Below are positions 43,446 to 52,660 of a DNA stretch of 64,000 nucleotides, piece after piece; position 1 is the first letter of the stretch; each line of letters opens with the position of its first letter. Both the position numbers and the translations under genes were made by a program. A model generated the notes under the pieces. It made no database searches, was not told the DNA's origin, and saw nothing but the letters and a program-made list of their open reading frames with translations. The stretch is from Thermus igniterrae ATCC 700962 (GTDB lineage: Bacteria > Deinococcota > Deinococci > Deinococcales > Thermaceae): NCBI RefSeq assembly GCF_000376265.1, contig NZ_AQWU01000068.1, positions 156 to 64,155 on the forward strand. Reading direction: 5' to 3'.

Positions 43446-46082
43446 ATGGAAAAGTACAACCCCCACGCCATAGAGCCTAAGTGGCAACGCTTCTGGAAGG
43501 AGAAGGGCTTCATGCGGGCCCAGGAGGTCCCCGGGAAGAAGGGGAAGCAGTACGTGCTGGTCATGTTCCCCTACCCCTCGGGGGACCTGCACATGGGCCA
43601 CCTGAAGAACTACACCATGGGGGACGTCCTGGCCCGCTTCCGCCGCGTCCAGGGCTACCAGGTCCTCCACCCCATGGGCTGGGACGCCTTCGGCCTGCCC
43701 GCGGAAAACGCCGCCCTCAAGTTCGGCCTCCACCCCCGGGACTGGACCTACCAGAACATCCGCCAGGCCAAGGAGAGCCTGGAGCTCATGGGCATCCTCT
43801 ACGACTGGGACCGGGAGGTGACCACCTGCGAGCCCGACTACTACCGCTTCAACCAGTGGATCTTCCTGAAGATGTGGGAAAAGGGCCTGGCCTACCGGGC
43901 GCGGGGCCTGGTCAACTGGTGCCCCAAGTGCCAGACGGTGCTGGCCAACGAGCAGGTGGTGGAGGGCCGGTGCTGGCGGCACGAGGACACCCCGGTGGAG
44001 AAGCGGGAGCTGGAGCAGTGGTACCTGCGCATCACCGCCTACGCCGACCGCCTCCTGGAGGACCTCGAGGGCCTGGACTGGCCCGAGAAGGTGAAGGCCA
44101 TGCAACGGGCCTGGATTGGGCGCTCCGAGGGGGCGGAGATCCACTTCCCCCTGGAGGGAAGGGAGGAGCGCATCGCCGTCTTCACCACCCGCCCCGACAC
44201 CCTCTTCGGGGCCACCTTCATGGTCCTGGCCCCGGAGCACCCCCTCACCCTGGCCCTGGCGGCCCCCGAGCGCCGGGAGGAGGTCTTGGCCTACGTGGAG
44301 GCCGCCAAGCGCAAGACGGAGATTGAGCGCCAGGCGGAGGGCCGGGAGAAGACCGGGGTCTTCCTGGGGGCCTACGCCCTGAACCCGGCCACCGGGGAGC
44401 GCATCCCCATCTGGACCGCCGACTACGTGCTCTATGGCTACGGCACCGGGGCCATCATGGGGGTGCCCGGGCACGACCAGCGGGACTTTGAGTTCGCCAA
44501 GAAGTTCGGCCTGCCCATCCGCAAGGTCATTGAGCGCCCCGGCGACCCCCTGCCCGAGCCCTTGGAGGCCGCCTACGAGGCCCCGGGGGTCATGGTGAAC
44601 TCCGGCCCCTTTGACGGCACCCCCAGCGAGGAGGGGAAGCGCAAGGTCATCGCCTGGCTGGAGGAGCGGGGCCTGGGTAGGGCGCGCATCACCTACCGCT
44701 TGCGGGACTGGCTCATCAGCCGCCAGCGCTACTGGGGCACCCCCATCCCCATGGTCCACTGCCCGGCCTGCGGGGTGGTGCCCGTGCCCTACGAGGACCT
44801 GCCCGTCCTCCTCCCCGACCTGAAGGACGTGGAGGACATCCGCCCCAAGGGGAAAAGCCCCCTGGAGGCCCACCCCGAGTTTTACGAGACCAACTGCCCC
44901 AGGTGCGGTGGCCCCGCCCGGCGGGACACCGACACCATGGACACCTTCTTTGACTCCAGCTGGTACTACCTGCGCTACACCGACCCCAAGAACGAGGCCC
45001 TGCCCTTTGCCCCGGAGAAGGCCGCCTTCTGGATGCCCGTGGACCAGTACATCGGCGGGGTGGAGCACGCGGTCTTGCACCTCCTCTACAGCCGCTTCTT
45101 CACCAAGTTCCTCCACGACCTGGGGATGGTGGAGGTGGAGGAGCCCTTTAGGGGCCTCTTCACCCAGGGCATGGTCATGGCCTGGACGGACTTCGGCCCC
45201 GTGGAGGTGGAGGGGGAGGTGGTGCGCCTGCCCGAGCCCACCCGCATCCAGCTGGAGATTTCCGAGCGGGAGCTTTCCCTGGAGGCCCTCAAGAAGATGG
45301 GGGCCGAGCTCAGGCCCCACCCCGACGGCACCCTCCACCTCTGGAAGCCCGCGGTCATGAGCAAGTCCAAGGGCAACGGGGTCATGGTGGGGCCCTTCGT
45401 GAAGGAGGAGGGGGCGGACATCGCCCGCATCACCATCCTCTTCGCCGCCCCCCCGGAAAACGAGATGGTCTGGACTGAGGAGGGGGTGCAGGGGGCCTGG
45501 CGCTTCCTCAACCGGGTGTGGCGCCGGGTGGCCGAGGACCGGGAGGCCCTGGCCGCCACCTCGGGGCGGTTCCAGGCGGAGGCCCTGGAGGGGGCGGACC
45601 TGGCCCTTTACCGCAAGCTCCACGCCACCTTGAAGAAGGTGACGGAGGACCTCGAGGCCCTGCGCTTCAACACCGCCATCGCCGCCCTCATGGAGTTCCT
45701 GAACGCCCTCTACGACTACCGCAAGGAAAGATCCGTCACCCCGGTGTACCGCACCGCCCTCCGCTACTACCTGCAGATGCTCTTCCCCTTCGCCCCCCAC
45801 ATCGCCGAGGAGCTTTGGCACTGGTTCTGGCCCGACAGCCTCTTTGAGGCGGGCTGGCCTGAGCTGGACGAGAAGGCCCTGGAGGAGGATGTGGTGGAGG
45901 TGGCGGTCCAGGTGAACGGCCGGGTGCGGGGCACCATCCGCATCCCCAAGGACGCCCCCCTGGAGGTGGCCCTGGCGGAGGCCAAGAAGGTGCGCAACGT
46001 CCAGGCCCATCTGGAGGGCAAGGAGGTCCTCAAGGAAATCTACGTGCCCGGCAAAATCCTCAACCTGGTAGTGCGGGGGTAG
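43446..46082 (+). CDS. leuS: Leucyl-tRNA synthetase
   Basis: 878 residues, the same length I recall for the T. thermophilus enzyme. Class I motifs: [15 protein letters not shown] (HIGH) and VMSKSKGNG (KMSKS). The CP1 editing domain includes [13 protein letters not shown] and [10 protein letters not shown]. Two zinc-binding Cys groups are present: CPKCQ in the N-terminal half and CPAC/CPRC near residues 440-490. ATG 43446, not an in-frame TTG five codons upstream inside the terminator tail, gives the normal [14 protein letters not shown] start. Probably controlled by the leader attenuator. Confidence 0.97.
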   Translation: MEKYNPHAIEPKWQRFWKEKGFMRAQEVPGKKGKQYVLVMFPYPSGDLHMGHLKNYTMGDVLARFRRVQGYQVLHPMGWDAFGLPAENAALKFGLHPRDWTYQNIRQAKESLELMGILYDWDREVTTCEPDYYRFNQWIFLKMWEKGLAYRARGLVNWCPKCQTVLANEQVVEGRCWRHEDTPVEKRELEQWYLRITAYADRLLEDLEGLDWPEKVKAMQRAWIGRSEGAEIHFPLEGREERIAVFTTRPDTLFGATFMVLAPEHPLTLALAAPERREEVLAYVEAAKRKTEIERQAEGREKTGVFLGAYALNPATGERIPIWTADYVLYGYGTGAIMGVPGHDQRDFEFAKKFGLPIRKVIERPGDPLPEPLEAAYEAPGVMVNSGPFDGTPSEEGKRKVIAWLEERGLGRARITYRLRDWLISRQRYWGTPIPMVHCPACGVVPVPYEDLPVLLPDLKDVEDIRPKGKSPLEAHPEFYETNCPRCGGPARRDTDTMDTFFDSSWYYLRYTDPKNEALPFAPEKAAFWMPVDQYIGGVEHAVLHLLYSRFFTKFLHDLGMVEVEEPFRGLFTQGMVMAWTDFGPVEVEGEVVRLPEPTRIQLEISERELSLEALKKMGAELRPHPDGTLHLWKPAVMSKSKGNGVMVGPFVKEEGADIARITILFAAPPENEMVWTEEGVQGAWRFLNRVWRRVAEDREALAATSGRFQAEALEGADLALYRKLHATLKKVTEDLEALRFNTAIAALMEFLNALYDYRKERSVTPVYRTALRYYLQMLFPFAPHIAEELWHWFWPDSLFEAGWPELDEKALEEDVVEVAVQVNGRVRGTIRIPKDAPLEVALAEAKKVRNVQAHLEGKEVLKEIYVPGKILNLVVRG

Positions 46083-46761
46083 GGAGGCGGAGCCGGGTGG
46101 GCACCACCCTGGCCACCTCCCCCCGCACCGGGGTGAGGAAGAGTCCTTCCCCGGCTTCCCAGGCCAGAAGGCGGCCGTAGCCCAGGAAAAACCCCTCCCC
46201 GTCCAGGAGGCCGTAAAGCCCCTCCGCCGCCCCCCCTTCCTCCAGGGGTAGGGCCCGGGGCCTAGCCTCCTGCAGGTGGGCCAGAAGCCTTTCCAGGCGG
46301 TTCTGGCGCCGCTCGGCGGCCCGCTTGCGCCGCGCCCCGGGAAGGGGTGGGGCCAGGCGCACCCTTAGGTCCTGCCGCCAGGCCAGGGCCCGGTGAAGGG
46401 CCTCTGCCCCCAGGAGGAGGACCTCCGTGGGGGCTAAGGCCTCCACCTGCAGGAGGCGGAAGCCGGGGTCCAGGTAGCCGTCGGTATCGGCCACGGTAGG
46501 GCTTCCCGGGGGGATGAGGCGGGCTAAGCGCAGGGCCCCCACCACCGCCCGCGCCTCCACCCCGGCGGGGGAGAGGGCCCCCAGGAGGTAGCGGCGCAGG
46601 GGGGTGAGGACCCCCCGCCGGTAGTGGAAGAGGGTGAAGGCCCCCGGCAGGGCCCCCTGCCCCGGGTCCAGGTCCAGAAGGTAGCCTTCCCCCACCTTCT
46701 CCAGGAGGCGGAGGGCCAGGGTGGTCTTGCCCACGTCCGTAGGGCCGGCCAGGAGGAGCAT
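46060..46761 (-). CDS. Clp1/Grc3-like polynucleotide 5'-hydroxyl kinase
   Basis: 233 residues. The P-loop is [18 protein letters not shown] (residues 3-20), followed by [24 protein letters not shown], both characteristic of the Clp1/Grc3 kinase family, which phosphorylates 5'-OH ends of RNA or DNA. The middle is Arg-rich ([20 protein letters not shown]) and may bind nucleic acid. I recall that a Clp1-family protein from Thermus scotoductus was reported to be a thermostable kinase. An AGGAGG site precedes ATG 46761. The 3' end overlaps leuS by 23 bp. RtcB, which needs 5'-OH ends, is also in this window. Confidence 0.8.
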   Translation of the reverse strand: MLLLAGPTDVGKTTLALRLLEKVGEGYLLDLDPGQGALPGAFTLFHYRRGVLTPLRRYLLGALSPAGVEARAVVGALRLARLIPPGSPTVADTDGYLDPGFRLLQVEALAPTEVLLLGAEALHRALAWRQDLRVRLAPPLPGARRKRAAERRQNRLERLLAHLQEARPRALPLEEGGAAEGLYGLLDGEGFFLGYGRLLAWEAGEGLFLTPVRGEVARVVPTRLRLPTPALPG

Positions 46762-46816
46762 CCTCCTGACTTTACGGCCGGGGCCAGGCCCCCTGCTACG
46801 GGGCCTCGCTCTGTGA

Positions 46817-46856
46817 TATAACGCATTTTTACTTATGGGCAGGAAAGTGTTATACT
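46817..46856 (+). promoter_or_regulatory. Promoter and possible operator of the acyl-CoA dehydrogenase gene
   Basis: TTTACT (46828-46833), a 17-base spacer and TATACT (46851-46856), nine bases before ATG 46866. TATAAC (46817-46822) and GTTATA (46849-46854) form a hyphenated dyad (extended half-sites GCGTTATATC and GTGTTATACT); the right half overlaps the -10, so a bound repressor would block it. Confidence 0.55.
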
Positions 46857-46865
46857 TAACCCACC

Positions 46866-48029
46866 ATGGCCCTTTGGTTTGAGGAGAACCAGGAGGAGCG
46901 GGCGGTGCTTGGGCCCCTGCGGGAGTTTCTGAAGGCGGAGGTGGCCCCGGGGGCGGCGGAGCGGGACCGGACGGGGGCTTTCCCCTGGGGGCTGGTGCGG
47001 AAGCTGGCCCAGTTCGGCGTCTTCGGGGCCACGGTGCCCGAGGCCTATGGGGGGGCAGGGCTTTCCACCCGGCTTTTTGCCCGCATGGTGGAGGAGATCG
47101 CCTACTACGATGGTGCTTTGGCCCTCACCGTGGCCAGCCACAACTCCCTGGCCACGGGGCACATCCTGCTGGCGGGGAGTGAGGCCCAGAAGGAGGCCTT
47201 CCTGCCCAAGCTGGCCTCGGGGGAGGCTCTGGGGGCCTGGGGGCTTACGGAGCCGGGCTCGGGCTCCGACGCCGCCGCCCTCAAGACCAAGGCCGAGGAG
47301 GTCCCCGGGGGCTTCCGCCTCAACGGCACCAAGCAGTTCATCACCCAGGGGAGCGTGGCCGGGGTCTACGTGGTGGTGGCCCGCACCGACCCTCCCCCGG
47401 GCCCCGAGCGCAAGCACCTGGGGATCTCCGCCTTCGCCTTTTTCCGCCCCGAGCGCGGGCTTAAGGTGGGCAGGAAGGAGGAGAAGCTGGGCCTCAACGC
47501 CTCCGACACCGCCCAGCTCCTCCTGGAGGACCTCTTCGTGCCCGCGGAGGCGCTTTTGGGGGAGCGGGGGAAGGGCTTTTACGACGTGCTCCGGGTGCTG
47601 GATGGGGGGCGGATCGGCATCGCCGCCATGGCCGTGGGGCTGGGCCGGGCGGCCCTGGACTTCGCCCTTACCTACGCCAAGGGGCGGGAGGCCTTCGGCC
47701 GGCCCATCGCCGAGTACCAGGGGGTCTCCTTCAAGCTGGCGGAGGCGGCCACGGAGCTGGAGGCGGCGCGGCTTCTTTACCTGAAGGCGGCGGAGCTTAG
47801 GGATGCGGGCCGCCCCTATGCCCTCGAGGCCGCCCAGGCCAAGCTCTTCGCCAGCGAGGTGGCGGTCAAGGCCTGTGACGAGGCCATCCAGGTCCTTGGG
47901 GGCTACGGCTACGTGAAGGACTACCCCGTGGAGCGCTACTGGCGGGATGCCCGCCTCACCCGCATCGGGGAGGGGACCAGCGAGATCCTCAAGCTCATCA
48001 TCGCCCGCCGTCTTCTGGAGTCGGCGTGA
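46866..48029 (+). CDS. Acyl-CoA dehydrogenase
   Basis: 387 residues. FAD-dependent alpha,beta-oxidation of acyl-CoA. Signatures: [38 protein letters not shown] and [20 protein letters not shown] followed by GEGTSEI with the catalytic Glu. The chain-length or branched-chain specificity cannot be told from sequence alone. It is a single gene with its own promoter; its 3' end overlaps rlmN by 32 bp on the other strand. Confidence 0.93.
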   Translation: MALWFEENQEERAVLGPLREFLKAEVAPGAAERDRTGAFPWGLVRKLAQFGVFGATVPEAYGGAGLSTRLFARMVEEIAYYDGALALTVASHNSLATGHILLAGSEAQKEAFLPKLASGEALGAWGLTEPGSGSDAAALKTKAEEVPGGFRLNGTKQFITQGSVAGVYVVVARTDPPPGPERKHLGISAFAFFRPERGLKVGRKEEKLGLNASDTAQLLLEDLFVPAEALLGERGKGFYDVLRVLDGGRIGIAAMAVGLGRAALDFALTYAKGREAFGRPIAEYQGVSFKLAEAATELEAARLLYLKAAELRDAGRPYALEAAQAKLFASEVAVKACDEAIQVLGGYGYVKDYPVERYWRDARLTRIGEGTSEILKLIIARRLLESA

Positions 48030-49083
48030 GGGTGAGGATGGGGGGGGCCTTGAGGGCCAGCTGGCCGCAGGCCGCCCCCACGTCCTGCCCCCGGCTGAAG
48101 CGGATGGAGGTGGGCACCCCCAGGCGCTTAAGCTCCTCCGCAAAGGCCAGGATGCCCGCCTTGGGCGTGCCCGCCACCCTCGCCCCCTCCCAGGGGTTGA
48201 AGGGGATGAGGTTCACGTGGGCGCTTATGCCCCTCAGGAGCTTGGCCAGGAGCCGGGCCTGCCAGGGGTGGTCGTTCACCCCTTTTAGGAGGGTGTACTC
48301 AAAGGTCACCCGCCGCTTGGTCTTGGCGTAGTAGTGGCGCACGGCCTCGAGGATCTCCGCTATGGGGTAGCGGTGGGCGGTGGGGATGATCCGCCGGCGG
48401 GTCTCGTCGTCGGGGGCGTGGAGGGAGAGGGCCAGGCGCACCCCCAGGTCCTCCTCCGCCAGGCGGTAGATTCCCCGGGGGATGCCCACGGTGGAAAGGG
48501 TGATGCGCCGCGGGCTCATGGCCAGGGCCTTGGGGTGGAGCATGAGGCGCACGGCTTTTAGGACGTTCCCCAGGTTGAGGAGGGGCTCCCCCATGCCCAT
48601 GAGGACCACGTTGCGGATCTCCCGCGGGGAGATGCCCTGGTGGTGGGCGATGGCCAGGAGCTGGGCCAGGATTTCCCCCGCGGTGAGGTTGCGGCCAAAG
48701 CCCAAGGCCCCGGTGGCGCAGAAGGTGCACCCCGCGGGGCAGCCCACCATGCTGGAGAGGCAGACGGTCTTGCGGTTCTGGTAGGGCATGTAGACGGCCT
48801 CGGTCTTCTTCCCGTCCAGGAGGGTAAAGAGGTACTTGACGCTCCCGTCCTGGCTGGGGTAGGCCTCCACCAGGGCGAACTCCGAGATGCGCCACTCCCG
48901 GGCCAGGGCCTCCCGCAGGGCCTTGGGCAGGTCGGTCATCTCGGCGAAGTCCAGGGCCCCCCGGGCGTAGAGCCAGTGGGCGATCTGCGCCTTGCGGTAC
49001 CCCTCCCCGGGAAGCTCCTCGGGGAAAAGCTCCAGGATGGGCCGGGTGGTGCTCTGCCCTTGGGCCAGGGCCTCGCCGGTCAT
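47998..49083 (-). CDS. rlmN: 23S rRNA/tRNA adenosine C2 methyltransferase RlmN
   Basis: Radical-SAM enzyme that methylates A2503 of 23S rRNA and A37 of tRNAs. 361 residues. Cluster motif [11 protein letters not shown] near residue 115, [28 protein letters not shown], and the C-terminal [14 protein letters not shown] with the methylated Cys. A minus-strand consensus TATAAT (49095-49090) ends six bases before ATG 49083 with a G-run between, so leaderless. Confidence 0.96.
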   Translation of the reverse strand: MTGEALAQGQSTTRPILELFPEELPGEGYRKAQIAHWLYARGALDFAEMTDLPKALREALAREWRISEFALVEAYPSQDGSVKYLFTLLDGKKTEAVYMPYQNRKTVCLSSMVGCPAGCTFCATGALGFGRNLTAGEILAQLLAIAHHQGISPREIRNVVLMGMGEPLLNLGNVLKAVRLMLHPKALAMSPRRITLSTVGIPRGIYRLAEEDLGVRLALSLHAPDDETRRRIIPTAHRYPIAEILEAVRHYYAKTKRRVTFEYTLLKGVNDHPWQARLLAKLLRGISAHVNLIPFNPWEGARVAGTPKAGILAFAEELKRLGVPTSIRFSRGQDVGAACGQLALKAPPILTLTPTPEDGGR

Positions 49084-49090
49084 CCCCCCA

Positions 49091-49318
49091 TTATAGCCGC
49101 CGGCGCCCATACCCCCAAAGGAGCCCCAGGAGGAGGAGGAGGAGGCCCAGGGGCCTCGGCCTTGCCCAAAGCCCCACGAAGCCCCCGAAGAGGAAAAGCC
49201 CCAGGGCCACCCGGCCCCGGCCCTGGCGGTAGGCCCTTCCCGAGAGGAAGCCCAGGAGGAGGGGCAGGGCGAAGAGGAAGAGGAGGAGAAGGCCGGCGAT
49301 GACGGTGAAGGAGGTCAA
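49091..49318 (-). CDS. Small membrane protein
   Basis: 75 residues from TTG 49318, which overlaps the moaDE stop (TTGA). Two or three Leu-rich helices (VIAGLLLLFLFALPLLLGFL, VALGLFLFGGFVGLWA, LGLLLLLLGLLWGYG). Ends RRRL. Unknown function; the coding call rests on its packing between moaDE and rlmN and on its helix pattern. Confidence 0.5.
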   Translation of the reverse strand: MTSFTVIAGLLLLFLFALPLLLGFLSGRAYRQGRGRVALGLFLFGGFVGLWARPRPLGLLLLLLGLLWGYGRRRL

Positions 49319-49986
49319 AGCCGGTGCTCCTCCGGGCTGAAGCCCTCCACCCAGAAGCTCCCGTCCCTGCGGTACTCCTTCTTCCACACGGGGAGGATCT
49401 GCTTCACCCGGTCAATGGCGTACTGACAGGCGGCGAAGGCCTCCTTGCGGTGCCGGGCGGAGACCACGATGGCGATGGAGGCCTCCCCGGGGTCCACCCG
49501 GCCCAGGCGGTGCCAGAGGGCGATGCGGCCCAGGGGCCAGCGCTGGCGCATTTCCTCCAGGATTTGCGCCATAACCTTTTCCGCCATCTCCGGGTAGGCC
49601 TCGTACTCCAAAAAGGCCACCTCCTCCCCGCGGTTGGGGCTGCGGGTGGTGCCCAGGAAGCTCACCACCGCCCCGTACTCGGGGGCGGTGGCCCAGGCCA
49701 CCAGGGCCTCGAGGTCCAAAGGCCCCTCCGTGAGGCCGTAGGAGTCCTGTCCCCCGGAGACGGGGGGCAGGAAGGCCACCTCGTCCCCCTCCCTCAGGGG
49801 GGTGTCCGCCCCCGCCAGGGCCTGGTTCACCGCCGCCATGCCCCCTTCCAGGCGCAAACCGGGAAAGAGGCCCTCCAGGGCCTCCTTGGCCTCCCGTACC
49901 CGGGCTCCTTCGGGGAGCTCCAGGGAAAGCCGCTCCTGGCCGGCCCTTTCCCGGTAGAGGGCAAAAAGCCGCACCTCAACCCGCAT
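49315..49986 (-). CDS. Molybdopterin synthase, fused MoaD-MoaE
   Basis: Makes molybdopterin dithiolene. 223 residues: MoaD (1-79) ends PPVSGG with the sulfur-carrying Gly-Gly at 78-79, then MoaE (about 84-223) with VVSFLGTTRSPNRGEEV, ALWHRLGRVDPGEASIAIVV, KQILPVWKKE. In separate proteins the Gly-Gly must be a free C-terminus, so cleavage after residue 79 is expected, as in mycobacterial MoaX-type fusions. A minus-strand TATACT (49999-49994) ends seven bases before ATG 49986. It overlaps hrcA by 11 bp. Confidence 0.93.
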   Translation of the reverse strand: MRVEVRLFALYRERAGQERLSLELPEGARVREAKEALEGLFPGLRLEGGMAAVNQALAGADTPLREGDEVAFLPPVSGGQDSYGLTEGPLDLEALVAWATAPEYGAVVSFLGTTRSPNRGEEVAFLEYEAYPEMAEKVMAQILEEMRQRWPLGRIALWHRLGRVDPGEASIAIVVSARHRKEAFAACQYAIDRVKQILPVWKKEYRRDGSFWVEGFSPEEHRL

Positions 49987-50878
49987 GTTGCCCAGTATAG
50001 ACCCGGGAGAGGCCCAGGACCACGGAGAGGGCCTCGGCGTAGCGCATGCGCATGGGGCCCAGGAGGACGATCTCCCCCAGCCACTCCCCCCGCTGGAAGC
50101 CCGCCTGCACCTGCGCCAGCCCCTCCACCTCCCCCACCCGCACGTCCACCCGGCCCGGGGGGGTGAGGACCTCCTCCCGGCCGGACTCGTAGACCCCCAC
50201 CAGGCGTTCCAGGAAGCCTGGGTCCTTGGCCTCGGGCTCCTTGAGGGCCTCGGCCAGACCCTCGCGGTAGGTGAGGGAGAGGCCGGCGGCCAGGGCCCGG
50301 GCCAGGTGGGCAAAGAGGTCCTCGAGGCCCCTGGGGGCCGGGGGAAGGGCCTCGAGGGGGCCCGAGAGGGCCTCCTCCGCCTGGCGGAGCCGCTCGGGGG
50401 GAAGGCTGAGGGGTAGCCGCGCCTCCTTCACCCGCCCTCCCTCCAGGACGAAGACCGCCAGGATACCCCCCTCCAGGGGGGAGAGGTGGACCTGGAGCAC
50501 CCGGGGGGTTTTCCGGGGCCTGAGGCGCAGGAGGGCGGGGTAGCCGGAAAGGCCCACGGCCATCTTCACCAAAAAGGCTTCGGGCTCCCTAGCCCCCTCC
50601 AGGGCCCGCTCCAGCCGCTCCCGGGTGGACTCGGGCAGGGGCTTGGGGGGGAGGAGGGAGAGGGAGTACTGGCGGTAGCCCTGCCGGGTGGGCACCCGCC
50701 CGGCGGAGGCGTGGGGCTTGCTGAGGTAGCCCATCTCCTCCAGGGCGATGAGCTCGTAGCGGCAGAGGGCCGGGGAAAGCCCCAGGCCCTCGGCCAGCCT
50801 GGCCGAGGGCACGGGGGCTTTGGTGCGGATGTACTCCTCTACGACCCGGTGGAGGATGGCCCGCTGCCTGGCCGTCAC
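49976..50878 (-). CDS. hrcA: Heat-inducible transcription repressor HrcA
   Basis: Represses groE/dnaK operons by binding CIRCE. 300 residues from GTG 50878: an N-terminal winged helix (RQRAILHRVVEEYIRTKAPVPSARLAE, HASAGRVPTRQGYRQY), a GAF-like middle and a C-terminal segment (GEIVLLGPMRMRYAEALSVV). A minus-strand TACAAT (50890-50885) ends six bases before the GTG. I see no CIRCE element (TTAGCACTC-N9-GAGTGCTAA) near it. Confidence 0.93.
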   Translation of the reverse strand: MTARQRAILHRVVEEYIRTKAPVPSARLAEGLGLSPALCRYELIALEEMGYLSKPHASAGRVPTRQGYRQYSLSLLPPKPLPESTRERLERALEGAREPEAFLVKMAVGLSGYPALLRLRPRKTPRVLQVHLSPLEGGILAVFVLEGGRVKEARLPLSLPPERLRQAEEALSGPLEALPPAPRGLEDLFAHLARALAAGLSLTYREGLAEALKEPEAKDPGFLERLVGVYESGREEVLTPPGRVDVRVGEVEGLAQVQAGFQRGEWLGEIVLLGPMRMRYAEALSVVLGLSRVYTGQHAG

Positions 50879-50882
50879 ACCC

Positions 50883-51233
50883 TCATTGTACCGGGGTGAC
50901 CGCGGCCTCGTCCTCCTCCCCGGTGCGGATGCGGTAGACCTTCTCCACGGGGATGACGAACACCTTCCCGTCCCCCACCTCCCCGGTGCGGGCCGCCTTG
51001 AGGATGGCCTCCACCGTGGGCTTGACGAAGGGCTCGGAGACCCCGATCTCCAGGCGCACCTTCTCGTGGAGCTCCATCTTCACCGTGGTGCCCCGGTAGG
51101 TCTCCACCTTCTCCGTCTCCCCCCCGTGCCCCTGGACCCGGCTGATGGAAAGCCCCCGCACCTCGGCCTTGAAGAGGGACTCCAGCACCTCGTTCAGCTT
51201 CTCCGGGCGGATGATGGCCACGATGAGCTTCAT
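50883..51233 (-). CDS. glnB: Nitrogen regulatory protein PII
   Basis: Trimeric signal protein that senses 2-oxoglutarate and ATP/ADP and controls ammonium transport and assimilation. 116 residues. The T-loop reads GHGGETEKVETYRGTTVKM: Tyr 46 is present, but position 51, the uridylylated Tyr in enteric PII, is Val, so control must be by ligand binding. TGEVGDGKVFVIPVEKVYRIRTGE is the C-terminal signature. Overlaps amtB by 4 bp (ATGA). Confidence 0.96.
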   Translation of the reverse strand: MKLIVAIIRPEKLNEVLESLFKAEVRGLSISRVQGHGGETEKVETYRGTTVKMELHEKVRLEIGVSEPFVKPTVEAILKAARTGEVGDGKVFVIPVEKVYRIRTGEEDEAAVTPVQ

Positions 51234-52564
51234 GCCTTACCTCCCAGGGGCTTAAGGGCGGGCGGGGTGCTCTCGGAGAGGACCAGGATGGCCCCCTCGC
51301 CGCTGGCGTAGGCCTCCTCCCCGTGCTGGGTGATGTCCAGCCCCGTGGCCTCCTCCTTGGCCGCCGCCCGCAAGGGGGTGAGGAGGCCCACCAGCTTCAG
51401 GAGGACAAAGGTGCCCAGGGCGGAGTAGGCCATGGCCACGGCCACCGCCAGGGCCTGCACCCCCAGCTGGGCGGGGTTGCCGAAGAGGAGGCCCTTGGCC
51501 CCGCCCCAGGCCTCCTCCGCCAGGAGGCCGGTGAGGAGGGCCCCGGTGATCCCCGCGATGCCGTGGGCGCCGAAGACGTCCAGGCTGTCGTCCAGGCGGG
51601 TCCGGGGCCGGTAAAGGAGGAAGAAGTAGCTGGGGAAGGCGCTCACCGCCCCCAGGACCAGGGCGGAGACGGGGGAGACGAAGCCCGCCGCCGGGGTGAT
51701 GGCCACCAGGCCCACGATGATGGCGGTGGCCAGGCCCACCGCCGTGGCCTTGCCCGTGCGCAGGAGGTCCAGGAGGCTCCAGACCACCAGGGTGGCCGCC
51801 GGGGCCAGGAGGGTGTTCACGAAGGCCAGGGCCGCCCCTTCCCCTGCGGCCAGGGCGCTACCCCCGTTGAAGCCGAACCAGCCGAACCAGAGGAGGGCCG
51901 CCCCCAGGAGGACGAAGGGGACGTTGTGGGGCAGGATGGCCTGGCGGCCGTAGTCCTTCCTGGCCCCCAGGACCAGGGCTCCCACCAGGGCCGCCACCCC
52001 GGCGTTGATGTGCACCACCGTGCCCCCGGCGAAGTCCAGGGCCCCCAGCTGGCCCAGAAAGCCCCCGCCCCAGACCCAGTGGGCGATGGGGGCGTAGACC
52101 AGAAGCCCCCAGAGGGTGAGGAAGAGGAGCAGGGCGGGGAAGCGCATGCGCTCCACCAGGGCCCCCGTGAGCAGGGCGGCGGTGATGATGGCGAAGGTGC
52201 CCTGGAAGGCCATGAAGAGCAGGTGGGGGATGGCGCCCTTGGCCTCGAGGCCCACCCCCTGCAAGAAGGCGTGGGCCAGGCCGCCGATCCAGGCGCTCCC
52301 CTCGGCGAAGGCCAGGCTGTAGCCCAGGAGGGCCCAGCCCACCCCCACGAAGCCCAGGGCGGCGAAGCTCATCATCATGGTGTTCAGGGCGTTCTTGGAG
52401 CGCACCAGCCCCCCGTAGAAGAAGGCCAAGGCCGGGGTCATCAGGAAGACCAGGGCCGTGGACACCAGGATCCAGGCCGTGGCCGCCCCCTCTACCCCCT
52501 CCGCCAGGGCCAGCCCCGATAGTCCCACTGCCGCGATGCCTTTAAGGGTTCTTAGCTGCCGCAT
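51230..52564 (-). CDS. amtB: Ammonium transporter
   Basis: 444 residues from ATG 52564 with a GGAGGTGGGT ribosome site. A signal peptide (about 1-22) precedes 11 membrane helices. Family motifs: FFYGGLVRSKNALNTMMMSF, DFAGGTVVHINAGVAALV, GWFGFNGGSALAA and DVFGAHGIAGITGALLTG. Forms the usual amtB-glnB pair, in which PII plugs the channel. A full promoter and dyad elements lie upstream. Confidence 0.96.
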   Translation of the reverse strand: MRQLRTLKGIAAVGLSGLALAEGVEGAATAWILVSTALVFLMTPALAFFYGGLVRSKNALNTMMMSFAALGFVGVGWALLGYSLAFAEGSAWIGGLAHAFLQGVGLEAKGAIPHLLFMAFQGTFAIITAALLTGALVERMRFPALLLFLTLWGLLVYAPIAHWVWGGGFLGQLGALDFAGGTVVHINAGVAALVGALVLGARKDYGRQAILPHNVPFVLLGAALLWFGWFGFNGGSALAAGEGAALAFVNTLLAPAATLVVWSLLDLLRTGKATAVGLATAIIVGLVAITPAAGFVSPVSALVLGAVSAFPSYFFLLYRPRTRLDDSLDVFGAHGIAGITGALLTGLLAEEAWGGAKGLLFGNPAQLGVQALAVAVAMAYSALGTFVLLKLVGLLTPLRAAAKEEATGLDITQHGEEAYASGEGAILVLSESTPPALKPLGGKA

Positions 52565-52583
52565 ACCCACCTCCTTGGCGTCC

Positions 52584-52660
52584 AGGGTAGAACCGCCTGT
52601 GCAAGATGTCAAGAGTTTACTTGTCAACTTGCCATTAATAGCCTTACTTGCCGCAAGTAA
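52584..52660 (-). promoter_or_regulatory. amtB promoter with upstream CAAGTAA repeats
   Basis: On the minus strand TTGACA (52612-52607), a 17-base spacer and TACCCT (52589-52584), 19 bases before the amtB ATG. Upstream lie a perfect dyad TTACTTG-CCG-CAAGTAA (52644-52660) and another TTACTTG (52617-52623), in a patch clearly richer in A/T than its surroundings. This suggests an operator, perhaps for nitrogen control. Confidence 0.55.

Noticed and set aside
43316-43446. T-box riboswitch before leuS
   Set aside because: No AGGGTGGNACCGCG-type T-box sequence or Stem I features; the leader is too short. Leader-peptide attenuation fits better.
43254-46010. Open frame of over 900 codons antisense to leuS
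   Set aside because: It mirrors leuS codons; no promoter, ribosome site or recognisable domain.
50820-50900. CIRCE operator for hrcA autoregulation
   Set aside because: No TTAGCACTC or GAGTGCTAA half-sites are present near the hrcA start.
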